Below, piece after piece: positions 1 to 6,144 of a stretch of 6,721 bases of DNA (its first letter is position 1; every line of letters begins with the position of its first letter). The notes under the pieces are model-generated. The model was not told the DNA's origin. It searched no databases and was given only the letters and a program-made list of their open reading frames with translations. Source of the DNA: JADDRA01 sp038233555 (GTDB taxonomy: Bacteria; Actinomycetota; Acidimicrobiia; Acidimicrobiales; CADCSY01); NCBI GenBank assembly GCA_038233555.1, contig JBBSLT010000137.1, positions 1 to 6,721 of the forward strand, in the 5' to 3' direction. Position numbers and translations under genes: made by a program.

Positions 1-3000
1 CAACAGGCGGGCGAGCACGGCCAGCTCGGGAGCCGTGACCTTCGCCTCGGCGTGGTCGTCGCGGTCGCGAGGGCACAGGTCGTCAAAGGCGCAGTGGCTG
101 CAGTTGTCGTGACTACGGAAGAACGAGTCGTACTGGCCGGGAACGCCGGGAAAGGTCCCGGCCTCGACGCCGTCGACGATGGTCTCGAGCACCTGCAGGA
201 ACCTCTCCCGGCGTTCTCCGGTCCACGGATAGCCGCGCCGGGCGAAGTCGCCGGCACTGGTGGCCAGCCAGTAGTAGGCCTCCACGTCGCCGCCCCCCAG
301 TCGCGCCCTGACCGCCTCGGCGTAGAGCCCGAGCTGCAGGGCGGTACCGGCCAGCACCGCATCGCCTTCGCCCTCCAGCTTCTTGTACTTCACGCCCTTG
401 CCGGTCTTGTAGTCGAGCACGACGTGATGACCAGCGCCGGCGTCGACCCGGTCGACCTTGCCCCGGAAGCGCAGCTCCCGACCGCTCGGCAGTTGGACGA
501 CCAGCGGTGCGGCACCGTCCATCCCGAACGGCATCTCCACGGCGACGGGTACGACACCACTGGCGGCGCGGTAGGCAGTGTCGCGCCGGAGCAGCTCGTC
601 GAGATCGGCGAGAACCTCCTGTTGAGTGATCCGCCAAGTGAGGCGCCGGCCCGTGACGCCCCTGGCCTCGTAGGTGGCGAACACTTCGGCGGCGACGGTG
701 TGCAGCCGGTCGAGATCGGCTGGTGTCCACGCCTCGGATGGCGCCGGCGGTCCGCCCGGTCGGGCGAGGGCCGCGGCGATGAAGCGCTCCAACACCTCGT
801 GCACGAGGGAGCCCTTGTCCATGGCGCTGATCTGGATGATGCGCTCGGGATCATCCCGGTCCGACAGGTCCAAGACGTAGCTGAGGAAGTAGGCGAAGGG
901 GCAGGTCGCCCACTTCTGGAGTCGGCTGGCCGACATCACCTCACCCGTGGCCGGCGATGCCACGGCCTGACCGGCCAGGTTGCCGTCCCACTCGGTGAAC
1001 TGCGCGCCCGAGCGAGCTCGGCGACAGGTGAGGCCCACGGCCACGTCACCGTCGCCGATGGCGATCGGGTGAGCGACCACGTCGCCGCCGGCCTCCACGT
1101 GGGCGAAGAGAACGGCGAGGTCGCGCTCGTTGACCGACGCCTTGACCGCACTGTCGGCCATGCCCCGGGCGAAGGAGGCGACGACCTCGACTCCGGGCGC
1201 TCCGAGGTCGGCGAACTGGCTGCTCCTCACCGGATGGCCGGCGAGAGCAGCGGCCGACTCGAGCAGCCAGCGCGACGCCAGGCGCGTCCGTCCGGCCCGC
1301 AGGTCGCCGCGGGGGTACACGAGGACGCGATGGGTCGGGTCGGCTCCCGCCGCCAAGGCGGCCAGGAAGTCCCGGTGCTGGTCAGCGAGGCGGTCCTCGG
1401 CCCGGGCCAGTTCGTCAGCGCCGGCGAGCTGACGGTCCTCCTCCGGAAGGAGGGCTGGGGGGCGTCCGACGCGCGGACACGTGCCCTCGGCCATGCCGAG
1501 CACGAACACAGCGTCAAGGTCGAGCCCGACCGCGGAGGCCAGCGGCCCGTGCAGGACTCCCTCGCCGAAGCGACCGATCCGCCCGGCCGGCTCGTCCAGC
1601 TCCGAGGCCACGGCGGCGACGAAGGCCTCGGGCGAGGGGTCTGACTCCACTTCGTCGAGCGAAGCCAGCCGGCTGAGGGCGGCGTCCACCCGATCAGCGG
1701 CGTCCGTCTCCGAGGCGGGCCAACGGGTGCGCCGCTGCTCGGGACCGAGGAGGCCAGCCAGCAGGGCCCGAGCCGCCTGCGACCTTGGCGCCCATCCCGG
1801 GGCGTGTTGCAGCGCGTCAAGCTCGCCGGCGAGGTACTCGACGAAGGCGGACAACTCGACGGCCGCGTCTGCATCGCGGCGGATGGCCGCCAGGCGGCCG
1901 AGCGAGGTTTCGCCTCGGCGCTCCAGCTCATCCAGGTCAGCCTGCAGACGGGAGACGAGGTCGGCCAGCCTGGTCCGCCAGTCGTCGAGGCCTGCGACCA
2001 CGCCGGCGGCCCGTGACACCGCATCCCAGCGCGACACGGGGGCGCCAGCACTGGCGTGGCGCACCGGTGCCCCCGAGATCAGGGCCATGACCGCTCCGCG
2101 GCCCCAGCCGCCGGACTCGGCGTTGAGGGCGAGGGCCCGCAGGAGCGTGCGCCCGGCCACGGTGTCGGCCAGCGGCGTGCGGGAGGGGCCGTTGTGGGGG
2201 ACCCCGGCGGCGTCGAGCTGCTCGTTGAGGTTGCGGCCGTAGGGGTCGCGGCCGGGGTGGAAGATTCCGATGCGGTGCAGCGGCGTGCCTGCCTCCGCCA
2301 GGACCAACACGCGCCGCACGACGGTTCGCACCTCCTCATCGGCGTCGGAGACGCTCACGATGACCGAGGCGGTGGGCGGTGACGGGTCGGAAAAGAGGGT
2401 GGCGGCGGGCACCGGAAGGAGCACGGCGGCGGCGGCGCAGGCCTGGAACGCCGCCCCGTCGGCATCACCGTGGCCGGTCAGGCCGACGATGACCGTGGCC
2501 GGGCCGGCCCCGATCACGGCTCGCAGCAGGCGGGCCAGCGCCGGCGTGAGGCGGCCGGGCAGGTGCCAGACCGCCCGGCCTAGTCCGGACTCGACGATGC
2601 CCGCAGGCTCGGTCAGCATCCTGGCCTCGGCCGCGGCGGCCAGGTCGTCCTCGTCGAAGTAAAAGGCGGCCAGGCGTGCCTTGACCGATCGAACCAGCCG
2701 CACCACCTCCCGTCCCCGGACCGAGGCGGCGGCGATGCGGTCGAGGGAAGCCGGCCCGACGTGACTCAGCTCGCCGTACACACTCACCAGCGCAGCGTGG
2801 GTGGCGTGGTGATCGGCGACGGCCGCGAACACGCCGGGCTCGTTCTTCAGCGCCGCCCGCACGGCAGCGGCCAACACCGGGTTGGTGAGCGGACGCCGCC
2901 CACCCATGTGTCCGGCGCCGAGGAGCTCGGCCAGGCGGAAGGCGGTGACGAACGAGACGTTGGCCAGGCCGGTCCCGCCGAGCAATCCGCCGGCGATGGT

Positions 3001-3150
3001 GCGCCGAGCCGACAGGGCGGCGAGGTTGGAGGGCACCACCACCGTGACCGGGTCGAGAGGGTGGGCGTGCTTGGCGCCGGCGATGGCCTCGGCCAACGCC
3101 TCGGTGGCGGGTCGGCCGAAGGCCACGGTACGAACCGTGGTCGGCGTCAT
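1..3150 (-). CDS. AddB-like PD-(D/E)XK nuclease with Fe-S cluster cysteines (3' end cut by window)
   Basis: Reading from the ATG at 3148-3150, the minus strand stays open for 1050 codons to the window edge; the stop lies outside. The product belongs to the RecB-family exonuclease/AddB-like group, which resects DNA double-strand breaks with a helicase partner. The C-terminal nuclease motifs are intact: GSLVHEVLE (780-788, H784), GKVDRVD (D900), LDYKTG (D913, K915) and QLGLY (Q939, Y943). C750 plus C1017-x2-C1020-x5-C1026 matches the cysteine spacing of the 4Fe-4S cluster that pins the AddB nuclease domain. The region around residue 552 (VLGMAEG) resembles the helicase-like core. The N-terminus (VAFGRPATEAL) shows no Walker A GxGKT, so this subunit probably does not hydrolyse ATP. 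A weak GAAGAAG lies 5 nt before the ATG; an in-frame GTG 7 codons upstream is an alternative start. Family call is firm, exact subfamily less so. A UvrD/RecB-type helicase gene would be expected next, beyond the left edge. Confidence 0.9.
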   Translation of the reverse strand, partial: MTPTTVRTVAFGRPATEALAEAIAGAKHAHPLDPVTVVVPSNLAALSARRTIAGGLLGGTGLANVSFVTAFRLAELLGAGHMGGRRPLTNPVLAAAVRAALKNEPGVFAAVADHHATHAALVSVYGELSHVGPASLDRIAAASVRGREVVRLVRSVKARLAAFYFDEDDLAAAAEARMLTEPAGIVESGLGRAVWHLPGRLTPALARLLRAVIGAGPATVIVGLTGHGDADGAAFQACAAAAVLLPVPAATLFSDPSPPTASVIVSVSDADEEVRTVVRRVLVLAEAGTPLHRIGIFHPGRDPYGRNLNEQLDAAGVPHNGPSRTPLADTVAGRTLLRALALNAESGGWGRGAVMALISGAPVRHASAGAPVSRWDAVSRAAGVVAGLDDWRTRLADLVSRLQADLDELERRGETSLGRLAAIRRDADAAVELSAFVEYLAGELDALQHAPGWAPRSQAARALLAGLLGPEQRRTRWPASETDAADRVDAALSRLASLDEVESDPSPEAFVAAVASELDEPAGRIGRFGEGVLHGPLASAVGLDLDAVFVLGMAEGTCPRVGRPPALLPEEDRQLAGADELARAEDRLADQHRDFLAALAAGADPTHRVLVYPRGDLRAGRTRLASRWLLESAAALAGHPVRSSQFADLGAPGVEVVASFARGMADSAVKASVNERDLAVLFAHVEAGGDVVAHPIAIGDGDVAVGLTCRRARSGAQFTEWDGNLAGQAVASPATGEVMSASRLQKWATCPFAYFLSYVLDLSDRDDPERIIQISAMDKGSLVHEVLERFIAAALARPGGPPAPSEAWTPADLDRLHTVAAEVFATYEARGVTGRRLTWRITQQEVLADLDELLRRDTAYRAASGVVPVAVEMPFGMDGAAPLVVQLPSGRELRFRGKVDRVDAGAGHHVVLDYKTGKGVKYKKLEGEGDAVLAGTALQLGLYAEAVRARLGGGDVEAYYWLATSAGDFARRGYPWTGERRERFLQVLETIVDGVEAGTFPGVPGQYDSFFRSHDNCSHCAFDDLCPRDRDDHAEAKVTAPELAVLARLL

Positions 3151-3155
3151 CGGGT

Positions 3156-3162
3156 CTTCTTC
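3156..3162 (-). promoter_or_regulatory. weak ribosome binding site of the AddB-like gene
   Basis: The minus strand reads GAAGAAG followed by 5 nt (ACCCG) and the ATG at 3150. It is purine-rich but a poor match to AAGGAGG. It supports the ATG over the in-frame GTG further upstream, which has nothing better in front of it. Confidence 0.35.
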
Positions 3163-3189
3163 ACCATGCACCAACGAAGGTAGGCCATG

Positions 3190-3206
3190 GCCGTGACAGC
3201 CACGGC
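3190..3206. other. small hairpin in the leader of the nuclease gene
   Basis: GCCGTG-acagc-CACGGC forms a perfect 6-bp stem with a 5-nt loop, about 40 bp before the nuclease ATG. Right beside it is the 10-bp palindrome GGCCATGGCC (3183-3192). In DNA this GC-rich, such structures can arise by chance, and no function is evident. No convincing -35/-10 pair was found in the spacer 3151-3305. Confidence 0.25.
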
Positions 3207-3267
3207 GTGCTCCCCGCCCGACACCTGACGTCGACTCGCTGGCTCCGCCGTCGCTGAGCTCTGGCCG

Positions 3268-3290
3268 GACGACCCGGTTGCCCGGTCGTC
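3268..3290 (-). terminator. possible terminator hairpin after the ARH-phosphatase gene
   Basis: GACGACC (3268-3274) and GGTCGTC (3284-3290) form a perfect 7-bp stem, with two further G-C pairs possible inside the 9-nt loop after one mismatch. It begins 15 nt past the TGA at 3306-3308 on the minus strand, where an intrinsic terminator would sit. No T-run follows, which is common in high-GC actinobacteria but weakens the call. If it works, it separates the upstream operon from the nuclease gene. Confidence 0.35.
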
Positions 3291-3305
3291 ATCGGATCCG
3301 GCGTA

Positions 3306-4778
3306 TCAGGCCGACGCACGCCGGCGCAGCACACCGCGTTGCGCCTCGGTCTCGGGGCAGGGCCGGTGCTCCTTCCTCGTCCCGGCCCTGAACGCCCGAA
3401 GCGTGCGGATGATCGTGTCGTAGTCGTGGCCCTGGTCGGCGAGCAGTGCGCCTACGACGGTGCCGGTACGTCCTACCCCTCCCCAGCAGTGGATGTAGAC
3501 GCCACCCCTGACTCGGTGCACACGGACGAGGCCGAGGATGTGGTCGAACTCGAGGTCCGCAACGACGCCCAGGTCGGGGATGCCAACACTGAGACGGCGA
3601 AGGTCGAGCTTGCGGGCTTCAGCCGCCGCGGTCATCACGGGCAAGTAGGGATCGAGGGAATCGCCCGGTGTGGTGAGGTCGATGAAGGTGCGGATGCCGG
3701 CGTCCACCAGCAGGTTGAGCTTGTCGCTGGAACGTCGTAGTTCGTTCTTGGCCGCCGGGTACTCGCCGGCCAGCACCTCGCCAGGCTCGACCCACCAAGC
3801 GTGGAGGCTGGCGTCGTAGGGCCATGGAACCTCGCCGGAGGAAGCGCCGCCGCCGGCCGCGTAGAGCCGGCGCGCCAGCTCGGTGATGCGATCACCGAGG
3901 ACGACCTTGGCCTTCCACGTGTCGGGGATGGCGCCGGCGCCCCATCGAGCGCCGGCGAGCTGACCGGCGATGGCGGCGGTGGTGTCGGCGTCGTCGCCGA
4001 GGTTGGCGGCCCGCAACACGGCCTCGGCGAAGTCGTCAGCGCCATCGACAGCCCACAGTGCCGCCTCGAGCGCCGACACGCAGTAGCCCGACCCCTTGAT
4101 GTCGGGCGGTTGCTTGCCTCGCCACGCGCCAGACGTCACCGCCTCGATCCTCGGGTGCAGTGGGCCCCATCGCCAGAAGGCCGGAGCGATCACCTCCTCG
4201 GCTGGTGTTCCCATGATCAACGCCGCGGTCATTGCGCCGAGGACCCTGCACGCGTCGACCGGACGGGCGGCGGGATGCGTCGATCGACTTGACTCGGCGG
4301 CGCGCGCCGCGGCCTCGCCGGGGTCTGTGTGCCAACGGATCGCGACCGGGGCGAGGCGCATGAGGGAGCCGTTGGCGGCCGCCTCCTCGTCGAGGTGCGG
4401 ATCGATCGGCTCTCCCGTGCGCTTGAAGCGCGACAGTTGGCTTGATGTGGTCCCGCCGATGTCGAAGCACGTTCCGGTGGACGACAGATACCCGTACTCC
4501 CGCCACAGGACGTAGCGGCGCAACTGGTCGGCGAGGTTCAGCTCGCCGGTGTCGAGGATCGACTCGGCAAGACAGAGCGCCATCGAGGTGTCGTCGGTCC
4601 ACTCCCCGGCGGCAAGATCGAACGGCCCGCCTCCGACCATGTCATGGATCGGTGTGAACGACCCTGGTGGCTTGAACTCGAGGGTGGTCCCGACGGCATC
4701 GCCGACCGCCAAGCCCAGGAGGGCGCCGATGGCGCGATCCTCGGCGGGGAGGACGGCGACCGTCACCTCGGAGGGCAC
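3306..4778 (-). CDS. ADP-ribosylglycohydrolase fused to a dual-specificity-type protein phosphatase
   Basis: This 490-residue protein has two enzymatic domains. Residues about 14-306 are an ARH/DraG-type ADP-ribosylglycohydrolase, a family that removes ADP-ribose from proteins or small molecules using two Mg ions. The metal-site motifs WTDDT (60-64) and GDDADT (261-266) are complete, as are GLAVGDAVG (22-30) and NGSLMRLAP (136-144). After a Gly/Ser-rich linker (309-316), residues about 325-485 form a cysteine phosphatase of the dual-specificity type. It has the P-loop HCWGGVGRTG (430-439; nucleophile C431, R437), the likely general acid D402 in IPDLG, and a late Q480. No signal peptide or membrane segment is seen, so it should be cytoplasmic. 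The start is uncertain: GTG 4778 is used here, while GTG 4766 would overlap the previous stop as GTGA; neither has a good Shine-Dalgarno site. Overlap with the upstream gene suggests translational coupling. The substrate of either domain is unknown. Confidence 0.92.
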   Translation of the reverse strand: MPSEVTVAVLPAEDRAIGALLGLAVGDAVGTTLEFKPPGSFTPIHDMVGGGPFDLAAGEWTDDTSMALCLAESILDTGELNLADQLRRYVLWREYGYLSSTGTCFDIGGTTSSQLSRFKRTGEPIDPHLDEEAAANGSLMRLAPVAIRWHTDPGEAAARAAESSRSTHPAARPVDACRVLGAMTAALIMGTPAEEVIAPAFWRWGPLHPRIEAVTSGAWRGKQPPDIKGSGYCVSALEAALWAVDGADDFAEAVLRAANLGDDADTTAAIAGQLAGARWGAGAIPDTWKAKVVLGDRITELARRLYAAGGGASSGEVPWPYDASLHAWWVEPGEVLAGEYPAAKNELRRSSDKLNLLVDAGIRTFIDLTTPGDSLDPYLPVMTAAAEARKLDLRRLSVGIPDLGVVADLEFDHILGLVRVHRVRGGVYIHCWGGVGRTGTVVGALLADQGHDYDTIIRTLRAFRAGTRKEHRPCPETEAQRGVLRRRASA

Positions 4779-5458
4779 GGCGCACCAGGGAGCACGTCGC
4801 AGAACACGAATCCGTCACGCTGGACGACTTCGCCCACCTCGACGTCGATCGGTGCCCAGAACCCCGGCGCATCCCACACGAAGGTGTGGAACTCGCCGCG
4901 CTCCCCGCACGGGTCGACGCCCGCAGGGAAGTCGTCCAGGAGCCTCGCGTCGAAGTCGCGCCCGACGTACCGGGGATCGAGCTGGGCCGGGTCGACACAG
5001 GTGAGGACCGCCCGGACCCCGGCGGCGATGACCTCCCGGGCAAGTGTTCCAGTCGGCCGCCCCCACAGGGGGAACAGCGGCGTGATGCCCGAGCCGGCCA
5101 GTGCCTGCTCGCGGTAGGCGCGGACGTCGGCGAGGAACAAGTCGCCGAAGATGACGTGGTCGACGCGCGAAGCCGCGGCGGCGGCCATGGCCTCGGCCAT
5201 CCTCTCCTCGTAGACGTCGTTCGGGCACGGGGACGGAAGTGACACCACGTGCAGCGGCAGACCGAGGTGGTCGGCCTGGACCTCGAGCAGCCTCCTGCGC
5301 ACGGCGTGCATGGCCACCCGGTCGGCATCGGCGTTCACCGTGGTGAGCAACCCGATTACGTCGAGCGCCCCCTGCTCGTGGATGGCGTGGAGCGCGAAGG
5401 CGCTGTCCTTCCCGCTGCTCCAACTCATCCAGGCTCGGGGCCGCACCACCCCTGTCAT
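4763..5458 (-). CDS. Dph6-type PP-loop ATPase (diphthine-ammonia ligase family / adenine nucleotide alpha hydrolase)
   Basis: The 231-residue product is a full-length member of the Dph6/diphthine-ammonia-ligase family, whose archaeal and eukaryotic members use ATP and ammonium for the last step of diphthamide synthesis on EF-2. The PP-loop SSGKDS (14-19) binds ATP. Family blocks GDLFLADVRAYRE (105-117), PLFPLWG (127-133) and DPCGERGEFHTFV (182-194) are intact, so the enzyme looks active. Bacteria are not known to make diphthamide, so the real substrate here is unknown and the name should not be taken literally. The reading frame extends further upstream, but that extension overlaps the VOC gene and is Arg/Ser-rich, so ATG 5458 was chosen. 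ATG 5428 (MSWSSGKDS) is also possible. There is no Shine-Dalgarno site before 5458, and the gene begins 22 bp after the VOC stop, which fits re-initiation within an operon. Its own stop lies inside the start of the ARH-phosphatase gene. Confidence 0.9.
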   Translation of the reverse strand: MTGVVRPRAWMSWSSGKDSAFALHAIHEQGALDVIGLLTTVNADADRVAMHAVRRRLLEVQADHLGLPLHVVSLPSPCPNDVYEERMAEAMAAAAASRVDHVIFGDLFLADVRAYREQALAGSGITPLFPLWGRPTGTLAREVIAAGVRAVLTCVDPAQLDPRYVGRDFDARLLDDFPAGVDPCGERGEFHTFVWDAPGFWAPIDVEVGEVVQRDGFVFCDVLPGAPCPPR

Positions 5459-5480
5459 AGTCGACGGGACGGTGCTCGGG

Positions 5481-5894
5481 TCAGGTCTGCGGCTGTCCGA
5501 TGTTGACCATCCACGTGATGCCGAAGGGATCGACGCACATGCCGAACTCATCGCCCCACATCTGCATCTCGAGAGGAACCGAGACGGTGCCACCGCCGGA
5601 CAGCTTTTCCCAGTAGCCCCGCAACTCGGCCGCGTCGTCCCCACTCAAGCTCACGGCGACGTTGTTGCCGGGCTCGTGCTCCATCCCTGGTGGCATGTCG
5701 GCGCCCATGAGGGTGAGCCCATCGGCGGTCTCGAGCATGCCGTGCATGATGTTGTCGGCGCCCGGACCCGCCTCCCCGCCGAGCTCGCCGAAGGTGTGCA
5801 GGGTCAACGTGCCGCCGAAGACCTCTTCGTACAACTCTAGGGCCTCCCGGGCGTTGCCATCAAAACTGATATAAGGGTTGAGTCGAGAGGTCAT
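5481..5894 (-). CDS. PhnB-like VOC superfamily (glyoxalase/bleomycin-resistance fold) protein
   Basis: The product has 137 residues, normal for a single-unit PhnB-like VOC protein. The N-terminal block NPYISFDGNAREALELYEEVFGG (6-28), the central HGMLE and LMGADMPPG (62-70), and the C-terminal WGDEFGMCVDPFGITWMVN (113-131) are hallmarks of this subfamily. Members are small cytoplasmic dimers of paired beta-alpha-beta-beta-beta units; most have no assigned substrate, so no specific activity is claimed. The start at ATG 5894 is well supported by AAGGAG with a 6-nt spacer and by family alignment of the N-terminus. An in-frame ATG at 5930 would add 12 residues, but it overlaps the probable -10 box. 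It is the first gene of a likely operon with the Dph6-type and ARH-phosphatase genes. Confidence 0.92.
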   Translation of the reverse strand: MTSRLNPYISFDGNAREALELYEEVFGGTLTLHTFGELGGEAGPGADNIMHGMLETADGLTLMGADMPPGMEHEPGNNVAVSLSGDDAAELRGYWEKLSGGGTVSVPLEMQMWGDEFGMCVDPFGITWMVNIGQPQT

Positions 5895-5900
5895 CCGGTT

Positions 5901-5906
5901 CTCCTT
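5901..5906 (-). promoter_or_regulatory. strong ribosome binding site of the VOC gene
   Basis: AAGGAG lies 6 nt before the ATG at 5894. It is the only near-consensus Shine-Dalgarno sequence found in front of a gene in this window, and it fixes the VOC start. Confidence 0.8.
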
Positions 5907-5928
5907 GGCCGATTGATCCAGGCAACTC

Positions 5929-5957
5929 ATCAGACTCCGGCACCCGGCGGAAGTCAA
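5929..5957 (-). promoter_or_regulatory. sigma-70-type promoter of the VOC operon
   Basis: On the minus strand, TTGACT (5957-5952, 5 of 6 to TTGACA) is followed by exactly 17 nt and then TCTGAT (5934-5929, 4 of 6 to TATAAT). Transcription would start near 5922, giving a leader of about 28 nt that contains the AAGGAG site. Spacing and placement are ideal; the -10 box is only moderate. It would drive the VOC, Dph6-type and ARH-phosphatase genes together. Confidence 0.55.
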
Positions 5958-5995
5958 CGTTGGACCCGATGTACAGATCAACCGAGGTTGGCAAC
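5955..5995. promoter_or_regulatory. CAAC/GTTG palindromes at the VOC promoter, possible operators
   Basis: CAACGTTG (5955-5962) is a perfect 8-bp palindrome overlapping the -35 box. A second inverted repeat, CAACC-GA-GGTTG (5979-5990), lies with its centre 26 bp further upstream and runs into GTTG-G-CAAC (5987-5995). The shared CAAC/GTTG half-sites next to a promoter suggest repressor or activator binding. Arms are short, so chance is not excluded. The rest of the spacer to 6144 shows only a weak hairpin, CCTCGG-ccg-CTGAGG (6075-6089, one G-T pair), perhaps related to the end of the upstream gene. Confidence 0.3.
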
Positions 5996-6144
5996 ACGGG
6001 CGCGTCTGCGTTCAGGGACATCGCCCCGACCAGGCGGCGATGCGGTCGATGTCACCGTCGCTGCTGGGGTGGGCCCTCGGCCGCTGAGGCCTTCACGCCG
6101 GGTCGGGCGCGACTGGGAACCGTCGACGAACAGTGATCCCGCCG

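Noticed and set aside
52..1644. A 530-codon open frame on the plus strand
   Set aside because: It lies exactly antisense, codon on codon, to the AddB-like gene, a frame that stays open by itself in high-GC DNA. The protein has no recognisable motif, while the minus strand carries intact nuclease motifs.
1227..2051. Minus-strand open frame of 274 codons
   Set aside because: It overlaps the AddB-like gene in another frame and is rich in Arg, Ser, Pro and Trp with no family motif.
1481..2242. Plus-strand open frame of 253 codons rich in Ala, Arg and Ser
   Set aside because: Low-complexity composition typical of a shadow frame, wholly inside the AddB-like gene.
5459..5644. N-terminal extension of the Dph6-type protein to an upstream start at 5644
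   Set aside because: It would overlap the VOC gene by over 150 bp, the added residues are Arg/Ser-rich, and the family begins just before the PP-loop.
5895..5981. N-terminal extension of the VOC protein to 5981
   Set aside because: The added residues do not resemble the family, they would cover the promoter, and AAGGAG points to the ATG at 5894.
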